Assembly: GCF_024519315.1 (NCBI RefSeq)
Contig: NZ_JANIIC010000025.1
Coordinates: 1-64,000 of the forward strand
Length of the DNA: 64,000 bases
Direction: 5' to 3'
DNA from: Streptomyces malaysiensis subsp. samsunensis
GTDB lineage: Bacteria; Actinomycetota; Actinomycetes; Streptomycetales; Streptomycetaceae
Shown: positions 43,687-52,529 of the stretch, piece by piece
Layout: every line of letters starts with the position of its first letter
How positions within the stretch are numbered: the stretch's first letter is position 1
Made by a program: the position numbers and the translations under genes
The notes under the pieces: model-generated
What the model was told of the DNA's origin: nothing
Seen by the model: the letters and a program-made list of their open reading frames with translations, nothing else
The model's database searches: none

Positions 43687-45821
43687 TGACCACCCGCATA
43701 GAAAACCACGAGGACTCCATGTCCACTGCCACTGGGACCAAGGCGCCGCACAACGGCGTTCCCACCGGACACGCCTCGGCCGAGGACCGTGTCGGCGCGG
43801 GCCTCTTCCATCCGGGGCAACTGCTCAGGTCGCTGCCGGACGCCTTCCGCAAGCTGGACCCGCGGGTGATGGTCAAGTCGCCCGTGATGTTCGTCGTGCT
43901 GGTCGGGTCCGTGCTGACCACCGCCTTTTCCTTCAAGGACCCGGGCGACTGGTTCGGCTGGGCGATCAGCGCCTGGCTGTGGCTGACCGTGATCTTCGCC
44001 AATCTGGCGGAGGCGGTCGCCGAGGGCCGGGGCAAGGCGCAGGCCGACACCCTGCGCAAGGCCAAGACCGACACGGTCGCGCGGCGGCTGCGGGGGGACG
44101 GCTCGGAGGAACGGATCCCCGGCACCGAACTGCGCGTCGGCGACCTGGTGGTCTGCGAGGCCGGCGATGTCATCCCCGGTGACGGCGATGTGGTCGAGGG
44201 CGTCGCCTCGGTCGACGAGTCGGCGATCACCGGTGAGTCGGCGCCGGTCATCCGCGAATCCGGCGGCGACCGTTCGGCCGTGACCGGCGGTACGAAGGTG
44301 CTGTCCGACCGCATCGTCATCAGGATCACCACCAAACCGGGCGAGACCTTCATCGACCGGATGATCAGCCTGGTCGAGGGCGCCGCGCGGCAGAAGACGC
44401 CCAACGAGATCGCGCTGAACATCCTGCTCGCCTCGCTGACGATCGCGTTCCTGCTCGCATGCGCCACGCTGCCGCCGTTCGCGGACTACTCAGGTACGCG
44501 GCTGACCATGGTGGTGCTGGTGGCGCTGCTGGTCTGTCTGATCCCGACGACGATCGGGGCGCTGCTGTCGGCGATCGGCATCGCGGGCATGGACCGGCTG
44601 GTGCAGCGCAATGTGCTGGCGATGTCGGGCCGGGCGGTCGAGGCCGCCGGTGATGTCTCCACACTGCTGCTGGACAAGACCGGCACCATCACGCTGGGCA
44701 ACCGGCAGGCGGCGGAGTTCGTGCCGGTGCGCGGCACCACGGAGGCCGAGGTGGCCGACGCCGCCCAGCTGTCCTCGCTGGCCGACGAGACCCCCGAGGG
44801 CCGGTCCATCGTGATCCTGGCGAAGGAGAAGTACCGGCTGCGCGAGCGCCACCAGGGCGAACTGGTGGGCGCCGAGTGGATCGAGTTCACCGCGCAGACC
44901 CGGATGTCGGGTGTGGACGCGGGCGAGCGGAAGATCCGCAAGGGCGCGGCCGGTTCGGTCATCGCCTGGGTCCGGGAGCGGGGCGGCACGGTCGCCGAGG
45001 ACGCGGACCGGATCGCCCACCGGATCTCCGAGGCCGGTGGCACCCCGCTGCTGGTGGCGGTGGAGGACGCCGACGGGGCCCGGGTCCTGGGCGTCATCCA
45101 CCTCAAGGACGTCGTCAAGGAGGGCATGCGGGAGCGGTTCGACGAGCTGCGCCGCATGGGCATCAAGACCGTCATGATCACGGGTGACAACCCGCTGACG
45201 GCCAAGGCGATCGCCGATGAGGCGGGCGTCGACGACTTCCTCGCCGAGGCCACTCCCGAGGAAAAGATGGCCCTGATCAAGCGTGAGCAGGCGGGCGGCA
45301 AGCTGGTGGCGATGACCGGCGACGGCACCAACGACGCCCCGGCGCTTGCGCAGGCGGATGTCGGGGTGGCGATGAACACCGGTACGTCGGCCGCCAAGGA
45401 GGCCGGCAACATGGTCGACCTCGACTCCAACCCGACCAAGCTGATCGAGATCGTGGAGATCGGCAAGCAGTTGCTCATCACCCGTGGCGCGCTGACCACC
45501 TTCTCCATCGCCAACGATGTCGCGAAGTACTTCGCGATCATCCCGGCGCTGTTCGCGGCGGTCTACCCGGGCCTGGACAAGCTGAACATCATGCAGCTGT
45601 CCTCACCGGACTCGGCGATCCTGTCCGCGGTCGTCTTCAACGCGCTGATCATCATCGCGCTGGTGCCGCTCGCCCTGAGGGGGGTGCGCTACCGGCCGAT
45701 GAGCGCGGACAGGATGCTGCGGCGCAACCTCGGGATCTACGGATTCGGCGGCCTGATAGCGCCCTTCATCGCCATCAAGATCATCGACATGCTCATCTCC
45801 CTCATCCCCGGGATCGGCTGA
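43683..45821 (+). CDS. kdpB: Potassium-transporting P-type ATPase subunit B
   Basis: 712 residues. P-type ATPase motifs are TGESAPVIRESGGD, the phosphorylated Asp in LLLDKTGTITLGN, the nucleotide-binding EFTAQTRMSGVD and the hinge TGDGTNDAPALAQADVGVAM. The catalytic subunit hydrolyses ATP to drive KdpA. The start is GTG 43683 or ATG 43686, with a downstream ATG preceded by weaker signals, so the first 15 residues are uncertain. Downstream kdpC follows after 5 bp. Confidence 0.97.
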   Translation: MMTTRIENHEDSMSTATGTKAPHNGVPTGHASAEDRVGAGLFHPGQLLRSLPDAFRKLDPRVMVKSPVMFVVLVGSVLTTAFSFKDPGDWFGWAISAWLWLTVIFANLAEAVAEGRGKAQADTLRKAKTDTVARRLRGDGSEERIPGTELRVGDLVVCEAGDVIPGDGDVVEGVASVDESAITGESAPVIRESGGDRSAVTGGTKVLSDRIVIRITTKPGETFIDRMISLVEGAARQKTPNEIALNILLASLTIAFLLACATLPPFADYSGTRLTMVVLVALLVCLIPTTIGALLSAIGIAGMDRLVQRNVLAMSGRAVEAAGDVSTLLLDKTGTITLGNRQAAEFVPVRGTTEAEVADAAQLSSLADETPEGRSIVILAKEKYRLRERHQGELVGAEWIEFTAQTRMSGVDAGERKIRKGAAGSVIAWVRERGGTVAEDADRIAHRISEAGGTPLLVAVEDADGARVLGVIHLKDVVKEGMRERFDELRRMGIKTVMITGDNPLTAKAIADEAGVDDFLAEATPEEKMALIKREQAGGKLVAMTGDGTNDAPALAQADVGVAMNTGTSAAKEAGNMVDLDSNPTKLIEIVEIGKQLLITRGALTTFSIANDVAKYFAIIPALFAAVYPGLDKLNIMQLSSPDSAILSAVVFNALIIIALVPLALRGVRYRPMSADRMLRRNLGIYGFGGLIAPFIAIKIIDMLISLIPGIG

Positions 45822-45826
45822 TCGCC

Positions 45827-46495
45827 ATGAACAACTCCGTCACGAACACCGTCCGGCTGTTCGGGGCCGGTCTGCGCGCCCTTCTGATGCTGACCCTGGT
45901 GACGGGCGTCATCTATCCGCTGCTGGTCACCGGCATCGCCCAGGGGCTGTTCCACGACAAGGCGAACGGCTCCGAGATCGAGGCGCACGGCAAGGTCGTC
46001 GGCTCCTCGCTGATCGGGCAGCCGTACAACCTGCCACTGAAGAAGGGTCAGGAGACCCCGGATCCCGATCTGAAGTGGTTCCAGGGACGTCCGGCGAACG
46101 GCCTGGGCACCAACAGCCTCAACACCCAGTACTCGCTGCTGCTGTCCGGAGCCACCAACCTCGCCGCCGACAGCGAGGACCTCGTCCAGCAGGTCAAGGA
46201 CGCCAAGGCCGCGGTCGTCAAGAACAACTCGGTGCCCGGCTACACCGTCAAACCGTCCCAGGTCCCCGCCGACGCGGTGACCTCCTCCGCCTCCGGTCTG
46301 GACCCGGACATCTCCCCGCGGTACGCGGACATCCAGGTGCACCGGGTCGCGGTGAAGAACGGGCTGCCCGTCGCCCAGGTGAAGAAGCTGGTCGAGGACA
46401 GGACCGAGGGCCGTATGGCCGGCTTCATCGGGGAGCCGCGGGTGAACGTCCTCGAGCTCAACATCGCGCTCAAGGATCTCGTCGCCGAGCGCTGA
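45827..46495 (+). CDS. kdpC: Potassium-transporting ATPase subunit C
   Basis: 222 residues with one N-terminal membrane helix (LRALLMLTLVTGVIYPLLVT) and a periplasmic-type domain containing SSLIGQPYN, WFQGRPAN and NVLELNIALKDL near the end. KdpC stabilises the complex and may aid ATP affinity. It is the last gene before a strong hairpin, and no kdpDE pair follows, so the sensor system must lie elsewhere. Confidence 0.95.
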   Translation: MNNSVTNTVRLFGAGLRALLMLTLVTGVIYPLLVTGIAQGLFHDKANGSEIEAHGKVVGSSLIGQPYNLPLKKGQETPDPDLKWFQGRPANGLGTNSLNTQYSLLLSGATNLAADSEDLVQQVKDAKAAVVKNNSVPGYTVKPSQVPADAVTSSASGLDPDISPRYADIQVHRVAVKNGLPVAQVKKLVEDRTEGRMAGFIGEPRVNVLELNIALKDLVAER

Positions 46496-46515
46496 TGGCG
46501 TGGCGCGCCCCAGGA

Positions 46516-46560
46516 GCGGGAGCCGGTGGCCGGAGGATGCCTCCGGCCACCGGCTCCCGC
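46516..46560. terminator. 21-bp perfect hairpin ending the kdp operon
   Basis: Positions 46516-46536 pair perfectly with 46540-46560 around the loop ATG, only 20 bp after the kdpC stop. No U tract follows, as is common for Streptomyces terminators. A short plus-strand frame that runs through it (46500-46718) is not credible as a gene. Confidence 0.8.
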
Positions 46561-46706
46561 CGCCGCGCCGCCGTTTCGGCATGGACGAGCTGCCGGTCCG
46601 GCTGCGGGCCGCGGTCCGCCGTACCGAGGAGGCGCCGCCCGGTACGGGGTACCGCTTCGAGGGATGGCCTCGGGCCGGGGCCCGTCTCCCCACGCGCCCC
46701 GGGCCG

Positions 46707-47504
46707 CTAGGCGGGTGAACCGCTGCGCGGCCGCTCGGGCAGCACGGCCCGGCCGGCCGGTGGCGCGCTGGCGGCGGCCGCCTTGGTGGTGGTGAGGTCC
46801 TCGATGCGGTCGGCGAACCCCGGTTCGGGCAGGGGGAGGTCGATATCGGGGTCGTCGATGAAGTCGACGGCCCGGGCGACGTAGTGGATGACCGCCGTGG
46901 TGGCGGGCGGCACCTCCTGGCCTCTCTTCAGGCCGTGCAGGATGCGCAGGGCCGCGGCCATCTCATGGTCGGTGGCGGCCCAGTCCTCCACGGTGTCGGT
47001 GACCGGCGGGATGTCGTTGCCCGCTTGTTCATGCCACCACTCCAGCCACGCGTGCGCCTGGCCGTCCTCGCCGAGCGCCATGTGGTGGAGGTAGAGGCAG
47101 TACGCGGCGGCGGGGTCCCCGGCGCCGGCGGCGAACTGCCACCAGAACTGGGCGTGGTCCTCATGGCCGGCCAGCTGGAGGACGCACCCCAGGACACGGG
47201 AGCCGGGCGGTTCGAGGATGCGCCGGGTGAGGAAGTCCCGCAGCTGGGTCAGGGCGTCGGGGCGGGCCATGATCGCCTCGCACAGGGTGTGCAGGTCCTG
47301 CGCCATCCGTTCGTCCGCGCCCGGCGCCGCGGCTTCGGCGGCCCCGGCCGTCCCCCGGGGGTGTTGCGGGGGCCGCTCATGGGGTGGGGCGCCGCCGGGG
47401 TCGGCGTGGCGGGCGGCGAGCCGGGCCTCGGCGGCCTCGAAGTCGATGGGAGGGGTGGGGTTGAGCAGGGCCCGGGCGAGGATGTGGTCAATGGGTGAGG
47501 TCAT
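46707..47504 (-). CDS. Hypothetical protein coupled to an ECF sigma factor
   Basis: 265 residues, no membrane segment. A variable Pro/Ala/Gly-rich region (about residues 28-65) follows the N-terminal MTSPIDHILARALLNPTPPI. Then a helical domain contains RMAQDLHTLCEAIMA, QFWWQFAAGAGDPAAAYCLY and LHHMALGEDGQAHAWLEWWH, which look like short tetratricopeptide or Sel1-like repeats. The gene starts within the sigma factor stop (ATGA), so it is co-translated and probably acts with the sigma factor, for example as a regulator or effector. The family is not recognised. Confidence 0.75.
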   Translation of the reverse strand: MTSPIDHILARALLNPTPPIDFEAAEARLAARHADPGGAPPHERPPQHPRGTAGAAEAAAPGADERMAQDLHTLCEAIMARPDALTQLRDFLTRRILEPPGSRVLGCVLQLAGHEDHAQFWWQFAAGAGDPAAAYCLYLHHMALGEDGQAHAWLEWWHEQAGNDIPPVTDTVEDWAATDHEMAAALRILHGLKRGQEVPPATTAVIHYVARAVDFIDDPDIDLPLPEPGFADRIEDLTTTKAAAASAPPAGRAVLPERPRSGSPA

Positions 47505-48049
47505 CGGTCTTCCTTGGCCAGGAGTTGCTGGAGACGGCGGCGGGCGTAGCGGGCGGTGGAGCGGACACCGGCCTCGGTGATGCCGAGGTGGGTGGCGGTC
47601 TCGGCGACGCGGTAGCCGCGGCAGTGGAGCAGGATGACCACGTCCTGCTGGCGCTCGGGGAGTTTCTTGATGGCCTGATAGAGGTTCAGGCTCTCCTCGA
47701 GCACGGCTATGGGATCGACCGCGTCCTGGAGTATCGCGGTCTCGAAGGTCGCGTTGTCCAGCAGGGCGGGGCCCCGGTTGCGGGCGCGGGCGAGGTCGAT
47801 GACCCGGTTCTTCATGACCTTCCAGGCGTAGGCGGCCGGGTTCTCCATGGTCAGGACCTTGGGCCAGCAGCGCAGGAGTTGCTCGAAGGCCGCGTCGACG
47901 GCTTCCTCGGCGTCCGCGTGGTTGCCGAGGTAGACCATGGCTCGGTCTATGTACGCCTTCCGGTGGAGTTGGTGGAAGGCACGGAAGTCGGCGGGGAGTC
48001 CGGTGGTCATCGAGGTGGTCTCGCGCGAGCGCGGGAAGTCGTTGGTCAC
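47501..48049 (-). CDS. ECF-type RNA polymerase sigma factor
   Basis: 182 residues. Region 2 is visible around NHADAEEAVDAAFEQLLRCW and AYAWKVMKNRVIDLARARNR, and region 4 around IKKLPERQQDVVILLHCRGY and GITEAGVRSTARYARRRLQQ with its helix-turn-helix. GTG 48049 follows an excellent AAGGAGGGGAG ribosome site and overlaps the stop of a small upstream ORF. No classic anti-sigma gene follows; the 265-residue partner may replace it. Confidence 0.9.
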   Translation of the reverse strand: MTNDFPRSRETTSMTTGLPADFRAFHQLHRKAYIDRAMVYLGNHADAEEAVDAAFEQLLRCWPKVLTMENPAAYAWKVMKNRVIDLARARNRGPALLDNATFETAILQDAVDPIAVLEESLNLYQAIKKLPERQQDVVILLHCRGYRVAETATHLGITEAGVRSTARYARRRLQQLLAKEDR

Positions 48050-48204
48050 CGCTCCCCTCCTTCCTGGTTGCTGCGATGCAGTTCCGATACGCCGACGCGG
48101 ACTCCCATCGCGGCCGCACGGCGCAGGAGGGCGATGGCGTCACTGCCGAATACCCGTGCCACGAGCACGGCGGTGACGACGTTCACCACGGTTTGAAGAT
48201 TCAC
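48046..48204 (-). CDS. Small 52-residue ORF upstream of and coupled to the sigma factor
   Basis: From GTG 48204 the frame reads VNLQTVVNVVTAVLVARVFG, continues SDAIALLRRAAAMGVRVGV and ends SNQEGGER. The stop overlaps the sigma factor start (GTGA), so reading this peptide would deliver ribosomes to the sigma gene. The sigma ribosome site lies in its last codons. An AAGGA sequence precedes the start at a longish spacing. It could be a leader peptide or a tiny partner protein with an amphipathic helix. Confidence 0.6.
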   Translation of the reverse strand: MNLQTVVNVVTAVLVARVFGSDAIALLRRAAAMGVRVGVSELHRSNQEGGER

Positions 48205-48507
48205 CGGACTTGTTGTCCTTCTGTTCGTCGTACGAGGGTGGCCCCCACACGCCCCGCGAGTGCGCCGTGTTGCGCTCTCTGTTCAGATAGCGCGCACGGA
48301 CGCCGGTTCGTGCATCGGATGAGCCTAAAATCTTACGGAACGCAGCGATCCAATTACGCAAATATGAAAAACAGATAGGTGCTAAGCGCTCCGCTGGAAG
48401 TGCCCTGACATGCCGTCGATCGTCCGCGGCGCCGTCGTGGCTGGTCGCGCAGTTCCCCGCGCCCCTTCGGGGCGCCACCGAACCGCAGCCGACTTCCGCC
48501 GATCTGC
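48205..48507. other. Intergenic region between sigma operon and HTH regulator, with terminator
   Basis: 303 bp. The left two thirds are comparatively AT-rich around 48325-48380 and should hold the sigma operon promoter, though I could not pick unambiguous boxes. The right third has the Streptomyces-wide sequence GTTCCCCGCGCCCCTTCGGG, whose stem GCGCCCC/GGGGCGC (48459-48465 and 48469-48475) terminates the HTH regulator gene that ends at 48508. Confidence 0.6.
48459..48475. terminator. Hairpin terminator after the HTH regulator
   Basis: GCGCCCC and GGGGCGC pair around a TTC loop, 33 bp beyond the regulator stop on the minus strand. The surrounding sequence is of a type frequently repeated between Streptomyces genes. 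Confidence 0.7.
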
Positions 48508-49347
48508 TTAGCCGGTGAGTGTCTGGGTGCCGAGCACGGTGAGCAGGGCGAGGCGTTCGGCGTCCTCGGTGCCGGGCTCGGCGGTGTAGACCACGATCCG
48601 CAGATCGCTGCCCGCCACGGTGAGCACATCGCAGTCCAGCGTCAGCGAACCCACCCGCGGATGGTCGATGGTCTTGCGCGATGCCTCGTGGTGGCCGACG
48701 GTGCCGGAGTCCCACAGCTTCGCGAACCGCTCGCTGTTCGCGCGCAGCTCCGCCACCAGCCGCCGCAGCCGCTGATCGGCCGGGTAGCGGGCGGCGGCCG
48801 TACGGAGATCGGCGACCAGCGCGGCCTGGAACCGGGTCCGGTCCTCATGCGTCTGCCGGGCCCCGCTGATCTGGCGGACGAAGTGCCGCCACGCGCCATT
48901 GCGCTCGTTGCCGCGCCATCGGGACGGATCGCCCATCAGCGCCACATACGGCGGATTGGCCATCAGCAGCGTCCAGGACGCGTCGCTCACGGCGACGGGA
49001 GTTCCGGTCAGCCGGTCCAGCAGCCGCTGGACGCTCGGGGTGATGTACGCCGGTACGGTCTCCGGGCCCGGTGGCACCAGCCCGGCCAGCCGGAAGAGGT
49101 GGGCGCGCTCGTCCCCCGACAGCCGCAGCGCCCTGGCCAGGGCCTCGACCACCTGGGTCGAGGGATGGGAGGCCCGGCCCTGTTCGAGGCGGGTGATGTA
49201 GTCGACGGAGATCCCGGCCAGCATGGCCAGCTCCTCGCGGCGCAGCCCGGCCGCGCGCCGCTGCCCGCCGGCCGGCAGCCCGGCGGCCTCCGGGGGGACC
49301 CGGTCGCGCCAGCGCCGTACCGCCTGCCCGAACTCCGTGGTCGCCAT
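48508..49347 (-). CDS. Helix-turn-helix regulator with MmyB-like ligand domain
   Basis: 279 residues. An XRE-type helix-turn-helix occupies the N-terminus (LRREELAMLAGISVDYITRL, EQGRASHPS). An MmyB-like C-terminal domain follows, with LLDRLTGTPVAVSDASWTLL, MANPPYVALMG and DPSRWRGNERN, thought to bind a small or lipid-like molecule. Such regulators are usually divergent from a short-chain dehydrogenase they control, as here. ATG 49347 was chosen because the domain starts directly after it; the open frame upstream is antisense shadow of the dehydrogenase gene. Confidence 0.9.
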   Translation of the reverse strand: MATTEFGQAVRRWRDRVPPEAAGLPAGGQRRAAGLRREELAMLAGISVDYITRLEQGRASHPSTQVVEALARALRLSGDERAHLFRLAGLVPPGPETVPAYITPSVQRLLDRLTGTPVAVSDASWTLLMANPPYVALMGDPSRWRGNERNGAWRHFVRQISGARQTHEDRTRFQAALVADLRTAAARYPADQRLRRLVAELRANSERFAKLWDSGTVGHHEASRKTIDHPRVGSLTLDCDVLTVAGSDLRIVVYTAEPGTEDAERLALLTVLGTQTLTG

Positions 49348-49449
49348 GGTGACCAGTGTGCACCTCGGCCCGGGGACGAACCTGGTACTCGCGTTCCCAG
49401 GAAGACAGGGCACCTGGCTGCCCGCACCCTCCGGGCGGAGCCTGGAGAC

Positions 49450-50157
49450 ATGACGACAACACTCATCACCGGAGCCAACAAGGGTCTCGGCTTCGAGACC
49501 GCCCGCCGCCTGATCGCCGCGGGACACACCGTCCACCTGGGCAGCCGGGACGCCGACCGCGGTCGCCGGGCCGCCGAACGGCTGGGGGCGCGGCCGGTCG
49601 TCCTCGATGTCACCGATGACGCGTCCGTGGCCGCCGCCGTGAAGACCATCGAGGCCGACGGCGGGCTGGATGTACTGATCAACAACGCCGGTATCGAGGA
49701 GCGGACGCCGGACGGCGGGGTGGTCGGCGCCGCGGAGGTCACCGCCGACATGATGCGGACCGTGTTCGAGACGAACGTCTTCGGCATGGTGCGGGTCACC
49801 CATGCCTTCCTGCCGCTGCTGCGGCGGTCCGCCGCCCCGGTCGTGGTCAACGTCAGCAGCGGTCTGGCCTCGCTGAAGCGGGTCTCCACCCCGGACGACC
49901 CCGCCTACGCCTACCCCGGGGTCGCCTATCCGGCGTCGAAGACCACGGTCAACATGGTCACCGTGCAGTACGCGAAGGCGTTCCCGGAGATGCGGATCAA
50001 CGCCGTCGAGCCCGGCTACACCGCGACGGACCTCAACGCGCACACCGGCCACCAGACCGTGGCGGAGGGCGCCGAGATCATCGTCCGGATGGCGCAGATG
50101 GGCCCCGACGGCCCGACGGGAGGCTACGTCGACATCGAGGGCACCCTCCCCTGGTAG
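49450..50157 (+). CDS. Short-chain dehydrogenase/reductase
   Basis: 235 residues. The nucleotide-binding motif TGANKGLGFETAR, the NNAG motif (INNAGIEERT), the catalytic Ser in VNVSSGLAS and YPASK for Tyr/Lys are all present. NADP(H) preference is likely from the basic residue in GSRDADRGRR. It reduces or oxidises an unknown small carbonyl or alcohol. The GGAGACATG start is clear, and the gene is divergent from the MmyB-like regulator. A 15-bp segment spanning its stop is duplicated just downstream. Confidence 0.92.
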   Translation: MTTTLITGANKGLGFETARRLIAAGHTVHLGSRDADRGRRAAERLGARPVVLDVTDDASVAAAVKTIEADGGLDVLINNAGIEERTPDGGVVGAAEVTADMMRTVFETNVFGMVRVTHAFLPLLRRSAAPVVVNVSSGLASLKRVSTPDDPAYAYPGVAYPASKTTVNMVTVQYAKAFPEMRINAVEPGYTATDLNAHTGHQTVAEGAEIIVRMAQMGPDGPTGGYVDIEGTLPW

Positions 50158-50209
50158 GGCGGGGGCACCCTCCCCTGGTGGAGCGGCGGGCTCGTCGGCG
50201 CCGCCGTGC

Positions 50210-50935
50210 TCATCCGGTCCTGCTGTCCCGGGTGCGCCACAGCCACCGGATGTCGCGGGCGAAGGACCAGCTCAGCAGGGTCAGGGCCAGCAGCGCGGCG
50301 CCGAAGGCCAGCGGATAGGGCAGCACATCGGCGCCGACGACCAGCAGCAGAACACCCTGGAGCGCCGCCACCGTCTTACGGGCGGTGCTCGGGGGGAGCC
50401 GGCCGTTCAGCCACGGCAGCACCCGTGCCGTGGCGACGAAGAGGTAGCGCATGGCGCCGATGAGCAGCACCCAGGGGCCGAGCGAGGTGGCCACATAGAT
50501 GCTGAGCACCAGGATGAGGACGGCGTCGACCTCCATGTCGAACCGCGCGCCCAGGGAGGACGAGGTGCCGGTGCGGCGGGCCACCTGTCCGTCGACCGCG
50601 TCCAGGATCAGCGCGACCGCGGTGAGGGCCACCAGGGCGGTGACCGGCGTCGGGCTCTCGAAGGAGTCGGCGACCAGCGCGGTCACACCGCCGACGAGCG
50701 TGGCCCGCGCCAGGGTGACGCGGTTGGCCGCGCCGAAGGAGGCGAGCCAGGACCGCGACAGGGCGCGGGTGAGCACCGCCCAGGTGACGACCGCGAAGGC
50801 CAGGCCGGTCAGCCAGCCCGCGGGCCCCAGGTCGATCGCCGTGCCGAGCAGGACGAGCAACAGCAGCTGGGCGGCGGCGCCCACCGCCGTCTCGTTCCGC
50901 AACGGCGTCGTGTTGTAGGGATTGTTCAGGGCCAC
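50210..50935 (-). CDS. CDP-alcohol phosphatidyltransferase
   Basis: 241 residues, six or so membrane segments. The family motif is complete: DAVDGQVARRTG, then SLGARFDMEVD, matching DxxDGxxAR-x8-GxxxDxxxD with all Mg-binding Asp residues. It transfers a phosphatidyl or related group from a CDP-activated alcohol or lipid to an acceptor alcohol. GTG 50935 follows GGAGGG. It is divergent from the dehydrogenase at 51.05 kb and is the first gene of the pyrimidine/pterin-like locus. A role in attaching a lipid or polyol to the product is speculative. Confidence 0.9.
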   Translation of the reverse strand: MALNNPYNTTPLRNETAVGAAAQLLLLVLLGTAIDLGPAGWLTGLAFAVVTWAVLTRALSRSWLASFGAANRVTLARATLVGGVTALVADSFESPTPVTALVALTAVALILDAVDGQVARRTGTSSSLGARFDMEVDAVLILVLSIYVATSLGPWVLLIGAMRYLFVATARVLPWLNGRLPPSTARKTVAALQGVLLLVVGADVLPYPLAFGAALLALTLLSWSFARDIRWLWRTRDSRTG

Positions 50936-51053
50936 CGTGCACCCTCCGGGCTGTGTGGCGGAGTGAATGGGTGCCGCGTACCGTGTTCGCGGCTTCATGG
51001 TCATCGGTACGTGAGCCACCGCCCGATTGTTCATCCCCTCAGGAGAACGTCGT

Positions 51054-52052
51054 ATGACGCGCACCGCCCGTGCCTTCTGGCTTCGCTCCCCCGGCCTCGG
51101 TGAGATACGGGAGACGGCCCTGCCCGACCCCGGGCCGAAGGACGTGGTGGTGCGCACGCTGTGCTCCGGGGTGAGCCGCGGTACGGAGACCCTGGTCTTC
51201 CGCGGTGGCGTACCGGAGAGTCAGCACACCGCGATGCGCGCGCCGTTCCAGGACGGCGCGTTCCCCGGGCCGGTCAAGTACGGCTATCTCAATGTGGGTC
51301 TGGTGGAGGAGGGGCCGTCGTCCCTGCTGGGGCGCGCCGTCTTCTGTCTGTATCCGCATCAGACCCGCTATGTGGTCCCGGCGAGCGCGGTGACCCCGGT
51401 GCCGGAGGGCGTGCCCGCCCAGCGCGCGGTGCTGGCGGGCACGGTGGAGACCGCGGTGAACGCCGCGTGGGACGCCGCGCCCCTGCTGGGCGACCGGATC
51501 GCCGTGGTGGGGGCCGGGATGGTGGGGGCCTCCGTGGCGGCGGTGCTGTCGCGGTTCCCGGCCGTACGGGTGCAGCTGGTGGACGCCGAGCCGGCGCGCG
51601 CCGAGGTCGCGCGGGCGCTCGGGGTGGACTTCGCGCTCCCGGAGGAGGCGGCGGGCGACCTCGATCTGGTCGTGCACGCAAGCGCCACCGAGCGGGGGCT
51701 CGCCCGCTCGCTGGAGCTCCTCGCCCCGGAGGGCACCGTGCTGGAGCTGAGCTGGTACGGGGACCGGCGGGTCGGCCTGCCGCTGGGGGAGGCGTTCCAC
51801 TCCCGGCGGCTGACGGTGCGCAGCAGCCAGGTGGGGACGGTGTCACCCGCCCGGGGCAACCGCCGTGGTTACGGCGACCGGATGGCGCTGGCGCTCGAAC
51901 TGCTCGCCGACCCCGCCTTCGACGCCCTCGTCACCGGCGAATGCGGCTTCGAGGAGCTTCCCGAGGTGCTGCCGAGGCTCGCTTCCGGCGAGATTCCGGG
52001 GCTGTGCCACCGGGTACGCTACGGCGCCGAATCTGCCGTGTCATCGGTCTGA
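51054..52052 (+). CDS. Medium-chain dehydrogenase/reductase
   Basis: 332 residues. An N-terminal GroES-like half (LCSGVSRGTETLVFRGGVPE) and a Rossmann half (AVVGAGMVGASVAAVLSRF) are clear. Catalytic-zinc ligands are not obvious, as in the dehydrogenase at 11 kb. AGGAGAA precedes ATG 51054. The first plus-strand gene of a run that continues with the pterin-synthase homologue, a glycosyltransferase and a methyltransferase, it probably oxidises or reduces an intermediate of that pathway. Confidence 0.88.
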   Translation: MTRTARAFWLRSPGLGEIRETALPDPGPKDVVVRTLCSGVSRGTETLVFRGGVPESQHTAMRAPFQDGAFPGPVKYGYLNVGLVEEGPSSLLGRAVFCLYPHQTRYVVPASAVTPVPEGVPAQRAVLAGTVETAVNAAWDAAPLLGDRIAVVGAGMVGASVAAVLSRFPAVRVQLVDAEPARAEVARALGVDFALPEEAAGDLDLVVHASATERGLARSLELLAPEGTVLELSWYGDRRVGLPLGEAFHSRRLTVRSSQVGTVSPARGNRRGYGDRMALALELLADPAFDALVTGECGFEELPEVLPRLASGEIPGLCHRVRYGAESAVSSV

Positions 52053-52130
52053 ACACGGGGAACGCGAGGCCCGTACTAGAGGGCGTGCCCCGGCCGAGGG
52101 CCCGACGCGCCGTATCTGGAGGGTCATCCG

Positions 52131-52529
52131 TTGTTCAGCATCACCGTCCGCGATCACATCATGATCGCTCACAGTTTTCGCGGCGAGGTCTTCGGACCCG
52201 CGCAGCGGTTGCACGGGGCGACGTTCCTCGTGGACGCCACCTTCCGCCGTGCCGAGTTGGACGGCGACAACATCGTCGTCGACATCGGGCTCGCCACCCG
52301 TGAGCTGGGCGAGGTGTGCGGTGCGCTCAGCTATCGCAACCTCGATGACGAACCCGATTTCAAGGGGATCAACACCTCCACCGAGTTCCTCGCCAAGGTG
52401 ATCGCCGACCGCCTCGCCGAACGGGTGCGCTCCGGTGCGCTGGGCGAGGGCGCCCGCGGGCTGTCCGGGATCGCGGTCACCCTGCACGAGTCGCATGTGG
52501 CCTGGGCGAGTTACGAGCGTGACCTATGA
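52131..52529 (+). CDS. 6-pyruvoyltetrahydropterin synthase / QueD homologue, degenerate active site
   Basis: 132 residues. The fold markers are an N-terminal TVRDHIMIAHSF with the first zinc His, RLHGATF where relatives have the HGH pair, a hinge with GINTSTEFLA, and a C-terminal LHESHVAWASYE with the conserved Glu. The second His of HGH is Ala, and the Cys normally four residues upstream is also Ala, so classic pterin lyase/synthase chemistry is unlikely. I recall the S. coelicolor homologue SCO6650 as an atypical member of the same type. The start is TTG 52131 after TGGAGGG. The stop overlaps the glycosyltransferase start (ATGA). Confidence 0.88.
   Translation: MFSITVRDHIMIAHSFRGEVFGPAQRLHGATFLVDATFRRAELDGDNIVVDIGLATRELGEVCGALSYRNLDDEPDFKGINTSTEFLAKVIADRLAERVRSGALGEGARGLSGIAVTLHESHVAWASYERDL

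Noticed and set aside
46500..46718. 72-codon plus-strand frame after kdpC
   Set aside because: It runs through the 21-bp perfect terminator hairpin and has no motif.
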